Shown here piece by piece: positions 32,591 to 40,021 of a stretch of 64,000 bases of DNA (position 1 is the first letter of the stretch; every line of letters starts with the position of its first letter). The notes under the pieces are model-generated. The model saw only the letters and a list, made by a program, of their open reading frames with translations. It was not told the origin of the DNA and did no database searches. The DNA is from Algoriphagus taiwanensis (lineage in GTDB: Bacteria > Bacteroidota > Bacteroidia > Cytophagales > Cyclobacteriaceae): NCBI RefSeq assembly GCF_036245645.1, contig NZ_BTPE01000011.1, positions 121,326-185,325 on the forward strand. Direction: 5' to 3'. A program made the position numbers and the translations under genes.

Positions 32591-33127
32591 TTAGACGGTT
32601 AGCTCATTTTCAGACTGGATTTCCAAGCCTTTTTTAAATACCTGAGCGATCACAAAAATGATCGAGCCCATCAGTAAGTAGGCATAATTGTCATTCCACC
32701 AGTTTTGAAGTTGGTTAAGCTCAAAGCCCTTGGCATCAAGTATTTCAGAATATTGAAAAGCAACTGTTCCAAGTATTCCAATGGTCAAGATCAAATAGCT
32801 AATCTTTGAAATAAGAGAGGCAATTTCTTGACTGAATGGTTTGACCAAATTGAGTCTATTGAAGATTTTTAGCGTGTAATAAAATGCAAAGGCCTTTAAA
32901 ACAGGAATTGATAGAGTTAGCATGTAAAGAATTACAAAATCTATTTTGGTCAGACTGAACAATTGTGCCATATCAATTCCCAAAATCATTTCTCTTGAAT
33001 TTTCAGGATCGATCACGTGGTAAACAGAAAAGAAAATCAGTCCGGCAGCTTGTACACAGAGCGCACAGAAAACAACAGTCGAGATAACTTGGATGAGCCA
33101 GAGAAGGGTATTTGTAGTTTTTTTCAT
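32591..33127 (-). CDS. DUF2975 membrane protein, copy 3
   Basis: A 178-residue, four-helix membrane protein (helices near residues 9-33, 58-80, 106-126, 148-166). Family landmarks are KPFSQEIASLISKISYLILTIG and IIFVIAQVFKKGLEIQSENE with the final LTV. Its 3'-terminal 35 bp are identical to those of copy 2, including silent positions, although the rest has diverged. This suggests tandem duplication with local sequence exchange. It lies 34 bp before copy 4. Confidence 0.82.
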   Translation of the reverse strand: MKKTTNTLLWLIQVISTVVFCALCVQAAGLIFFSVYHVIDPENSREMILGIDMAQLFSLTKIDFVILYMLTLSIPVLKAFAFYYTLKIFNRLNLVKPFSQEIASLISKISYLILTIGILGTVAFQYSEILDAKGFELNQLQNWWNDNYAYLLMGSIIFVIAQVFKKGLEIQSENELTV

Positions 33128-33138
33128 TCGAAAGGCGA

Positions 33139-33675
33139 TTAGACGGTTAGCTCATTTTCAGACTGGATTTCCAGCCCCTTTTTGAAAACCTGAGCGATCA
33201 CAAAGACCACTGCTGCCATCATCAGAAAGGCCGAATAGTCGTCCCAGTATTCATAGGCATTTTCAACGGGGTAGCCCTGCTTGGTAAGTTCTTCAGTAAC
33301 TCCCATGGCAATAGCTCCTAGGATTCCAACCAAAAGAATGTAGTAACTGATTTTGGTAATCAGCTTTGACATCTCTAGGCTGAAAGGTTTATGCAAATTC
33401 AGGTACTGGCAAATCAAAGTGATCAGGTAAAAGGAGTAGGCCTTCAATCCACTTATACCAATCGCCAAACCAAACAGCAATCCAAAATAGCCTTCACTTT
33501 GAGAAAAGAGTTCTGTCAAGTCCAGGAGTAGGTACTGATTTTCCGGGGGAAATACCCGGAATTGCATAAAGGCATAATTGAACATCAGAGCTCCAGTCTG
33601 ATAACAAAGCGCAATGAAGATGATCCAAGAGATCACATGAAGAAACTTGATGACAAGATCGGTTTTGGAGGACAT
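33139..33675 (-). CDS. DUF2975 membrane protein, copy 2
   Basis: A 178-residue four-helix membrane protein with the same length and layout as copy 3: helix 1 from IKFLHVISWIIFIALCYQ, helix 2 from YFGLLFGLAIGISGLKAYSF, then KPFSLEMSKLITKISYYIL and VVFVIAQVFKKGLEIQSENE. The gap to copy 3 is 11 bp, pointing to one transcript. No enzymatic motif is present. The copies may be subunits of one hetero-oligomer or a recent expansion. Confidence 0.82.
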   Translation of the reverse strand: MSSKTDLVIKFLHVISWIIFIALCYQTGALMFNYAFMQFRVFPPENQYLLLDLTELFSQSEGYFGLLFGLAIGISGLKAYSFYLITLICQYLNLHKPFSLEMSKLITKISYYILLVGILGAIAMGVTEELTKQGYPVENAYEYWDDYSAFLMMAAVVFVIAQVFKKGLEIQSENELTV

Positions 33676-33687
33676 GGACAGAGGGGG

Positions 33688-34251
33688 TTAGACGGTTAAT
33701 TCATTCTCAGCTTGCAATTCCACTCCCCGCTTGAAGACCTGACTGACTGCCACCAAGATTGCGGCCATTAAAAGGAATTCATAAGCTCCGCCCATTAAAG
33801 AATAGACCTGATCGAGTTCGTATCCTTTTTTCGCAAGCCATTTGAAGCAGGCAGAGGCAAAAATGATCCCTACCCCAATTTGGAATGCAGTGTAGCTGAC
33901 AGCTGATATCAGCTTGGAGATTTCCTGACTGAAGGGGTGAACCAGATTGATCTTCAGAAAAATCCGGATCATTTGGTAAAACAGGTAAGCCTTTAATCCC
34001 AGAATAAACAAGACAAAAGAAATCACTCCTGCATAGTACCAGGGATTGGCCTCCTTGAGGGAATACAAATTGAGCCCATCGAAGAGATTCTGGGCGACGA
34101 TTGGATTAAACCAGCTGTAAATGAAAGTGAATAAAACGGCGCCTGCCTGAATACAAAGTCCGATAAAGATGGACCAAATGACGACGGTGATCAGCATCAG
34201 CGAGGGCTGATTCACCCATTTTTCTTTCCATTGGGATTTGAGAGAGTTCAT
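33688..34251 (-). CDS. DUF2975 membrane protein, copy 1 (first of the array)
   Basis: I choose the ATG at 34251 (187 residues); a TTG at 34275 is also in frame. Four membrane helices and the landmarks HPFSQEISKLISAVSYTAF and VAVSQVFKRGVELQAENE place it with the other copies; it ends in LTV. It opens a five-gene minus-strand unit of four DUF2975 proteins and an XRE regulator. The gap to copy 2 is 12 bp. The AT-rich region just upstream (34276-34420) should carry the promoter. Confidence 0.8.
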   Translation of the reverse strand: MNSLKSQWKEKWVNQPSLMLITVVIWSIFIGLCIQAGAVLFTFIYSWFNPIVAQNLFDGLNLYSLKEANPWYYAGVISFVLFILGLKAYLFYQMIRIFLKINLVHPFSQEISKLISAVSYTAFQIGVGIIFASACFKWLAKKGYELDQVYSLMGGAYEFLLMAAILVAVSQVFKRGVELQAENELTV

Positions 34252-34288
34252 AGATGTAAGGATTAGACTTTCCAAAAGTCAGTAAAAA

Positions 34289-34307
34289 TTTATTGAAAAA
34301 CAATAAA
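34289..34307 (-). promoter_or_regulatory. Candidate operator of the DUF2975/XRE unit
   Basis: TTTATTG (34289-34295), five A residues, and CAATAAA (34301-34307) form a 7-bp inverted repeat in an AT-rich stretch 38 bp upstream of the first DUF2975 start. The size suits binding by a dimeric XRE protein such as the one encoded at the end of the unit. Chance is possible in such AT-rich DNA. Confidence 0.35.
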
Positions 34308-34509
34308 TAATAATTGAAAAAAAATATTTCTGAAAATCAGTATTTATTTGCTCCCTGAAATAGGATTGGTTGTTTTGGCAAAGTCTTTTAATGATAATGG
34401 AAGAAGTCTTACAATGGAAATGAATAAAATGGAGTCGCTAAAAACTTTCTACCCTAAAAAATGGGGGACTTAATTGATCGGATCTTCGATAAACCGTCAG
34501 TTATCCTTT

Positions 34510-34926
34510 TTACTTGAGAAGACTTGCCAAGAATTCGGATGCACTTAAAACCGGAAGAGCTGAGTTTTTATAGTCTATTTTGTTTCTGGTTAAAATGAGA
34601 TCGCAATTGGACTGAAGTGCGCAGAAATATTGGACAGCATCTTCAAAATCTTTAAAAAATGAAAATAGGCTCTTATCTATAGTTTCCTGATTGGCTTCTG
34701 CTACCTGACATAGAATGGAAAATTTTTGAAGCTTAAGAAGAGCTGATTCTTTGGTTTCAAATTTTGACAGAACGTATTCAGTCGTTGTGAAAGAAATGGG
34801 AGAGGTGAATAAAGAAATCTCCTTTCGGTCCGCCAATGATACTATCTTGGCGATAGGCTCATAGAATGGATGTCTTTCAGCGAGGAGATCCAGAATGATA
34901 TTTGTATCGAGAAAGATCCTCCTCAT
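34510..34926 (-). CDS. PIN-domain toxin (VapC-like ribonuclease)
   Basis: A 138-residue PIN domain. The acidic metal site can be placed at D7 (IFLDTNIILDLL), E50 (TTTEYVLSKF), D96 (FEDAVQYFCA) and D118 (LTRNKIDY). PIN toxins cut RNA, often tRNA or rRNA. Its ATG overlaps the antitoxin stop by 4 bp (34923-34926), the coupling expected of a toxin-antitoxin pair. The RNA target cannot be told from sequence. Confidence 0.88.
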   Translation of the reverse strand: MRRIFLDTNIILDLLAERHPFYEPIAKIVSLADRKEISLFTSPISFTTTEYVLSKFETKESALLKLQKFSILCQVAEANQETIDKSLFSFFKDFEDAVQYFCALQSNCDLILTRNKIDYKNSALPVLSASEFLASLLK

Positions 34927-35174
34927 CGGTATTTTTCCTCTAAGTAATCCCGATAATCCTTCTTGTAGTCATATTCAGCCGGAATCGTATTTCCATCAGT
35001 AAGACTTTTTACAAATGGTGTAATGGAGATTTCGTCCGTTTCTGTGGATTTGGAGGTGAGCGAGTTTAGATAGTTTTCTACCAATTTGGAAAGACTCACC
35101 TGCTGATCAGATGCATAGGCTTTTGCCTTTTCAATGACAGTTTTATCTAGTTTGAGGGTGAGCTTGGTATCCAT
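34923..35174 (-). CDS. DUF6364-type antitoxin (ribbon-helix-helix)
   Basis: An 83-residue protein. The first 45 residues form a ribbon-helix-helix DNA-binding motif (KLTLKLDKTVIEKAKAYA, then VSLSKLVENYLNSL). The acidic tail (AEYDYKKDYRDYLEEKYR) would wrap the PIN toxin. It precedes the toxin, as usual for such pairs, and should repress its own promoter. A perfect palindrome lies 11-24 bp upstream of its start. Confidence 0.85.
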   Translation of the reverse strand: MDTKLTLKLDKTVIEKAKAYASDQQVSLSKLVENYLNSLTSKSTETDEISITPFVKSLTDGNTIPAEYDYKKDYRDYLEEKYR

Positions 35175-35184
35175 GGTCAGGGAA

Positions 35185-35198
35185 TTTATACGTATAAA
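35185..35198. promoter_or_regulatory. Palindromic operator of the PIN/DUF6364 pair
   Basis: TTTATACGTATAAA is a perfect 14-bp palindrome placed 11-24 bp upstream of the antitoxin ATG. Its symmetry and position match the operators bound by ribbon-helix-helix antitoxins. Confidence 0.65.
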
Positions 35199-35268
35199 GA
35201 TAAATAGTTTTGGACGTACAAAAAGTTCTCAATGAGCTATTTTTATGTCAATCGATTGAAAATCAAAG

Positions 35269-36378
35269 TTATTTTTGAAAAAATACCGCTAATCCATCTT
35301 TCCCCGCTACAGCGATATCCAGCTTGCCGTCTCGGTTCAGGTCTTTCACTTCAAAGTAAATCCCCGAACCTTTTCCTTCTCCAAAGGGTCCATAGCTGAT
35401 GACGTTTTTGACAAAGGACTTCCCATCCCATTTGAAATAATAAAGTCCGACTTCATCCTTACCACCCGGATCTTTTCCATTGTGCGCCCGATACCTTTTT
35501 CCGGTTACTAGTTCGTTTTTACCATCTCCATCAAGGTCCACCCATTCCATTGTATGGTATTGGGAATGATAGGGGTCGATGTCATGCTTTTGGAAATCAA
35601 TCCTTCCATCTCGATCGATCTGTTCCATCCAATACAAGCCGTAATCATGCCCATGCCCCAAGATCAGATCATTTTTTCCGTCTCCATTCAAGTCGGTCAC
35701 GATGATTGGAATGCTCAGGTCTTTAAATCCGTCCATCGGATGAAAAATCCACTCTCCGTGCCTCAGGTCGGCCGGAGCCTCGTACCAACCCATGGAGCTG
35801 ATCAAATCCCCCCAGCCATCTCCGTTGATGTCGCCAAATCCCATTCCATGGCCTTGGGTTTCGAATACTTGGTACTTTTCAAACTGATTCGGGCCCACCC
35901 ATTTATAAAAGGCTAAGGGTTTTCGAGGAGTATTGGGTACGATTTCCAAAGTGCCGTCTCCATCCAAATCCCAAGCCCGGATAGTTTCTATATTTCCCGT
36001 TTCTGCTATCAGATGCTCTTTCCATTCTCCATTACCTCCTGGATTTTCCTTCCAGATCAATTTCCCTTCAAACCATCCCCCAGTGATAAAATCCATTTTC
36101 CCATCCCCGTTCACATCCATAGGGATGGTCGCAAAATCCTCGTAGTATTCTCCAAAGCGCTTGACTTGTCCAATAAGCTGTCGGTCCAAAAACTCAGGCC
36201 CCCTGTACCAATAGCTCCCCGATACCAAATCCAAATAGCCATCCCCATCCACATCGAACGCTCCTGCTGATTCATAGCTTTCAAAAGCGATGAGCTGCTT
36301 TTCGAACCGAAGGTTTTTGGATTGGGCGAATGAAACCGATGAGAAAGCGAATAATGCGAGAGTTAGAAAGGGTTTCAT
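35269..36378 (-). CDS. Secreted FG-GAP/VCBS repeat protein
   Basis: A 369-residue protein with a signal peptide (LALFAFSSVSFAQ). It is built of about seven repeats, each with a calcium-binding acidic loop: DVDGDGYLD, DVNGDGKMD, DLDGDGTLE, DINGDGWGD, DLNGDGKND, DLDGDGKNE and DLNRDGKLD. These fold as FG-GAP/VCBS beta-propeller blades and bind ligands at the surface or periplasm. No catalytic motif is visible. It precedes the large cytochrome lipoprotein on the same strand only in reverse order, with a 141-bp gap holding an 8-bp-periodic tract. Confidence 0.85.
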   Translation of the reverse strand: MKPFLTLALFAFSSVSFAQSKNLRFEKQLIAFESYESAGAFDVDGDGYLDLVSGSYWYRGPEFLDRQLIGQVKRFGEYYEDFATIPMDVNGDGKMDFITGGWFEGKLIWKENPGGNGEWKEHLIAETGNIETIRAWDLDGDGTLEIVPNTPRKPLAFYKWVGPNQFEKYQVFETQGHGMGFGDINGDGWGDLISSMGWYEAPADLRHGEWIFHPMDGFKDLSIPIIVTDLNGDGKNDLILGHGHDYGLYWMEQIDRDGRIDFQKHDIDPYHSQYHTMEWVDLDGDGKNELVTGKRYRAHNGKDPGGKDEVGLYYFKWDGKSFVKNVISYGPFGEGKGSGIYFEVKDLNRDGKLDIAVAGKDGLAVFFQK

Positions 36379-36440
36379 TGGTTTACGATTTTAGATATAC
36401 GAGATGATCATGCCTGAAATAATGCCATGGCCAAAAGAGA

Positions 36441-36516
36441 ACTTTACCACCTTCCAACTTTACCACTTTTCCAACTCAAAAATCTTCCAATTTTCAAATT
36501 TTCCAATCTTTGAATC
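36441..36516. repeat. 8-bp-periodic intergenic tract
   Basis: Units such as TTCCAACT, TTACCACT, TTCCAACT, then TTCCAATT, TTCAAATT, TTCCAATC, TTTGAATC run end to end between the FG-GAP gene and the cytochrome lipoprotein gene. Confidence 0.65.
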
Positions 36517-36519
36517 CCC

Positions 36520-39500
36520 CTACTTCTCCATCGGATGCATTTGCAGCAACTCCGCAGGACTCCAGAAGCCCTCTTTATCCTTTACCTCATCACGGACTTT
36601 CTTAACCAAATCGGGAGAAATGGGTGAAGCTTGGTTGCCAAATGAATTCCTGACATAGGTCAAGACGGCAGCGATTTCTGTGTCATTGAGCATTCCTTCG
36701 TATGGAGTCATGGGTACTTGTCCAGGATATTCTCTTCCAGCCACTTCGATGGGTCCGAGTAGTCCTTTCAGTACCACTTTGATTAATCTTTCCGGACTTC
36801 CTGTCACCCAAGGAGTGCCTCGAAGTGGAGGAAATTGGGAGGCAGTCAATCCACCACCATCCAATTGATGACAGGTAGCACAGAATCCTTCCCGAGCGTA
36901 GATTTCCTTGCCCAAAACAAAAAGCTCACGATCTGATCCACTCAGGGAGGTTTTGATGTCTTCTTCCTTCTTTTCAGCCACAGAAAGTCCGTTCAAGTGG
37001 GCCACGGCCGTTTCCAAGGTTCGAGGGATCCAGATTTGATCCTTGTCCTGCTTTTCAGCTTCTGCCAATATCGGCAATCCTTTATCCTGAGGAAGCCAGG
37101 AAGCAGCTGCTATCGCTTCGATTCTGACTCGGCCGTGGGGATCTTTGACCGCAGCCATCAGAAGGTCTGCTTGATCGGGTACCTGATACCCGGTGTATCG
37201 GACCACTCGGGTGGCTGCAGCGCGGACGCGATAATCGGATGACTTCATCAATTCTCTCAAGAGGTCCTGATTGACCTGATTGATTCCCCAAGTCACCCAA
37301 AGCGCTTCCAGTCTGTGATGCTCGTAGCGAGGATCATTTTTATCAAGATTAGCGACCCAGGATTTAACCGCTTCAGAAACTTCCTGTGCATCTTTTCCTC
37401 TCAATTCTCTGCGGGTTCTATATCGGGTTCGGTATTCCGGAAGTTTGAGATTTTCCAACAATTCCGGGATACTTGCCCCGTCGATTTTGGCAGGGGTGAC
37501 CAAAGGTCGGGATGGATAGGTCAGTCGATAAATTCTACCATGTACATGATCCCTAAGTGGATCCCGGGCATTGTGCTGCATGTGGCCAATAAGGATATTG
37601 TGCCAATCTACGATATACAAAGAGCCATCAGGTGCTATCTCCATATCCACCGGGCGGAAGTTCCGATCGGTAGATTTGATCAGATCCTGTCTCCATTGAG
37701 AAGTGAATCCTACTGTGTCCTCGATCATCCGATGCTGCTTGGTTCCCAAAAACCCAATCGTGTTGTTAATAATCAGGTCTCCTTGAATGTCCTCCGGAAA
37801 ATGTCTGCTGGAAAGAAACTCCAAGCCGGAAGTAGGTCTTACCATGTGGTCTTTTTCAATCAGGTTTGGACCTTTGAAATTGGAATTGCCATAGCGAGGC
37901 AAAGTGGACCCGGGAAGCATCCAGTTCACATTTGGCCCGGAGGTTTCCGCATAGAAGTTTTGACCCCAGTCATCAAAGGCAATTCCCCAAGGGTTTGGAA
38001 TGCTGACCTGATTGACTCGCTCCAATTTATGACGTTTGGGTTCGTAGCGGTAAAAGCCCCCATTGGTAGCGCGGACTGGACCATAGGAGGTTTCGACATT
38101 GGTATGCAAAAAGACCCCTTCTGCCATGTAGATCGCTCCACTTTCGTCAGTGGTGAAGGCCGAAATCGCATGATGGGTGTCGTGGTCGTCAAAACCGGAA
38201 AGAAGAATAGTCTTTTTGTCCGCTTTGTCATCTTCATTGGTATCTTCCAATAGGATCAAGTTTGGGCTCTGGGACACATAAACTCCCTCTGCCGCAAGTT
38301 CAAAACCTACAGGTATGTGAAGATTATCCGCAAAAGTGGTTTGTTTATCCGCTTTCCCATCTCCGTCCGTGTCTTCCAAAATGATCAACTTGTCCTTTGG
38401 CCGAGGATCTCCGGGCTTGTAGTGCGGATAGCTGGGCATGGTGGCTACCCAAAGTCTTCCTTTGTTATCAAAGGAAAGCTGAACAGGATTGGCCAAGTCT
38501 GGGAATTCCTGCTCTGAGGCGAAAAGTTCGATTTTGTAGCCTTCGGGGACTTGGATGGTTTTTAGTGCATCATCTCCGTATTTGTATTCCAAGCTGCCGT
38601 TGGCTTGGGGATTGTAATTGGTTTCTACTTCGGGCAAGCTTCTGGTCTTGGCATCAGCTGAGGCGAGGTCCTTGATTCTGCCTTGATTGGCTTCCCAGAT
38701 CGCGGTATCCCGAATAGCAGTCATTTGCCGGATTTTCTCGATTTCGAAAGGGTAGTTGTCCGGTCCAAAAGGATCGTAGCGACGGCCATAGACATGGACT
38801 CCGTTTGGAATTTTATAGTCATTGTGCCAAAGCCAGTTTTTTTCCATTACAGCTTTATGGATCATTTCACGGTTGGCTTCCGCTTTTATTTCAGTTTTTC
38901 CAAAAAGCTTATCAGCTAAAAACTCACCAAAAAGTTGGTATCCTCTCTCATTTAATTGGGATCCATCAAGGGTCAGAGGCTGATCTTCGTAATCATACCA
39001 TTTCTGACTGGCAGAAAAGGCGTCCACAAAAACCAACTCATGCTTTTGAGCTACTTCTTTCATCGCCTTGGAATAGGCTTGAAGGAGTTCGTTTTGGGCT
39101 TTTCCATTCGGAACATCCAGAGTTTCGCTTAGGTCCTCCATGGCAATAGGAGAAACCAAGGCCAGCTGGGGAGAGGATTTGCCGTTGTATTGCTGAGACT
39201 TGGAGTGAATGACCCAGGCTTCCAATTCATCTTTGAAGTTTTGCAACTTTTCTTTCCCTTGGAAAGACTCATTAAATCCAAAGAAACCGATCACTATATC
39301 AGCTTGGAGGCGAGAAAGCCATTGGTCTGGCTTCTCCAGGAAGCCCTCACTGTTAGAATAAGTGCCAAACTCATCCTGAAACTCCTCTGCGCCGGGGAAA
39401 GCCCAAGGGTCATTGGATGCAGAGCGGGGTCGGAATCCTGGGGTATCGCCGGGATCAGCCAGATTTCGGATAAATAAAGTACTATCCGGATACCTAAGGT

Positions 39501-39675
39501 GCATTTCTGTCTCAAACCACCCAAACTCCATCATTCGAGAAGCCAGATTGTTTCCTACAAGAGTGATTCGTGAGTTTTTTCTTACTGATAGAGTAGGGTC
39601 TGGGGTACATCCATTTAGAAATAGGATCAAAAGTCCCATAGTTGCAGCAAGAATCCAGTGCGGGTTTTTTCTCAT
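36520..39675 (-). CDS. SGNH / PVC-type beta-propeller / HEAT / cytochrome c fusion lipoprotein
   Basis: A 1051-residue lipoprotein (lipobox FLNGCTP, cysteine near residue 22). Domains in order: an SGNH-hydrolase-like region (about 35-265) with GNNLASRM, GFFGFNES and LNERGYQLFGE; a sorbosone-dehydrogenase/PVC-type beta-propeller (about 373-722) with IELFASEQEF, GRLWVATMPSYP and EDTDGDGKADK; HEAT-like helices (about 735-900); and a C-terminal cytochrome c with CATCH near residue 929. The SGNH catalytic Asp/His positions look altered, so it may only bind. It could oxidise a sugar and pass electrons to its haem. It diverges from the SusC gene. Confidence 0.87.
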   Translation of the reverse strand: MRKNPHWILAATMGLLILFLNGCTPDPTLSVRKNSRITLVGNNLASRMMEFGWFETEMHLRYPDSTLFIRNLADPGDTPGFRPRSASNDPWAFPGAEEFQDEFGTYSNSEGFLEKPDQWLSRLQADIVIGFFGFNESFQGKEKLQNFKDELEAWVIHSKSQQYNGKSSPQLALVSPIAMEDLSETLDVPNGKAQNELLQAYSKAMKEVAQKHELVFVDAFSASQKWYDYEDQPLTLDGSQLNERGYQLFGEFLADKLFGKTEIKAEANREMIHKAVMEKNWLWHNDYKIPNGVHVYGRRYDPFGPDNYPFEIEKIRQMTAIRDTAIWEANQGRIKDLASADAKTRSLPEVETNYNPQANGSLEYKYGDDALKTIQVPEGYKIELFASEQEFPDLANPVQLSFDNKGRLWVATMPSYPHYKPGDPRPKDKLIILEDTDGDGKADKQTTFADNLHIPVGFELAAEGVYVSQSPNLILLEDTNEDDKADKKTILLSGFDDHDTHHAISAFTTDESGAIYMAEGVFLHTNVETSYGPVRATNGGFYRYEPKRHKLERVNQVSIPNPWGIAFDDWGQNFYAETSGPNVNWMLPGSTLPRYGNSNFKGPNLIEKDHMVRPTSGLEFLSSRHFPEDIQGDLIINNTIGFLGTKQHRMIEDTVGFTSQWRQDLIKSTDRNFRPVDMEIAPDGSLYIVDWHNILIGHMQHNARDPLRDHVHGRIYRLTYPSRPLVTPAKIDGASIPELLENLKLPEYRTRYRTRRELRGKDAQEVSEAVKSWVANLDKNDPRYEHHRLEALWVTWGINQVNQDLLRELMKSSDYRVRAAATRVVRYTGYQVPDQADLLMAAVKDPHGRVRIEAIAAASWLPQDKGLPILAEAEKQDKDQIWIPRTLETAVAHLNGLSVAEKKEEDIKTSLSGSDRELFVLGKEIYAREGFCATCHQLDGGGLTASQFPPLRGTPWVTGSPERLIKVVLKGLLGPIEVAGREYPGQVPMTPYEGMLNDTEIAAVLTYVRNSFGNQASPISPDLVKKVRDEVKDKEGFWSPAELLQMHPMEK

Positions 39676-40021
39676 TAGAAGAGGATTTCGATTGGATAAG
39701 TATAGTCAGATTATATCCAATTTTCAATAAAAGAATGATGATTGGAACAATAATGCCTACTCAAATTCGATGAATAATTTTTTGCCGGAATGGCTGTAAA
39801 ATTTATCTAAAGTCAATCCTGCTCTATCCTATTTTTTCTTTTCAAATCTCCGCCTTTGAACAGGCCTATTCTGGTGATTCAAAATGGGTGGTGTCCTGCT
39901 GTGTCCTGTGTGTTAAGTCCTGATTTTCTATGTTTTATGCAGGATTCAGCAGGATAGGATTGCTGGGGTAAAAATCAAAATTCACTTCTACAATCTATCT
40001 CTCATCAATAAACCCGACCGT
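39676..40021. promoter_or_regulatory. Control region between the divergent cytochrome and SusC genes
   Basis: This 346-bp gap must hold promoters for both directions. GTGTCCTG occurs at 39891-39898 and 39901-39908 and GTCCTG at 39917-39922, with complements CAGGA at 39940-39944 and CAGCAGGA at 39947-39954. TCCTGCTG (39894-39901) can pair with CAGCAGGA around a smaller TCCTG/CAGGA stem, 68 bp before the SusC ATG. It could be an operator cluster or leader RNA structure. No regulator gene is adjacent. Confidence 0.45.
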
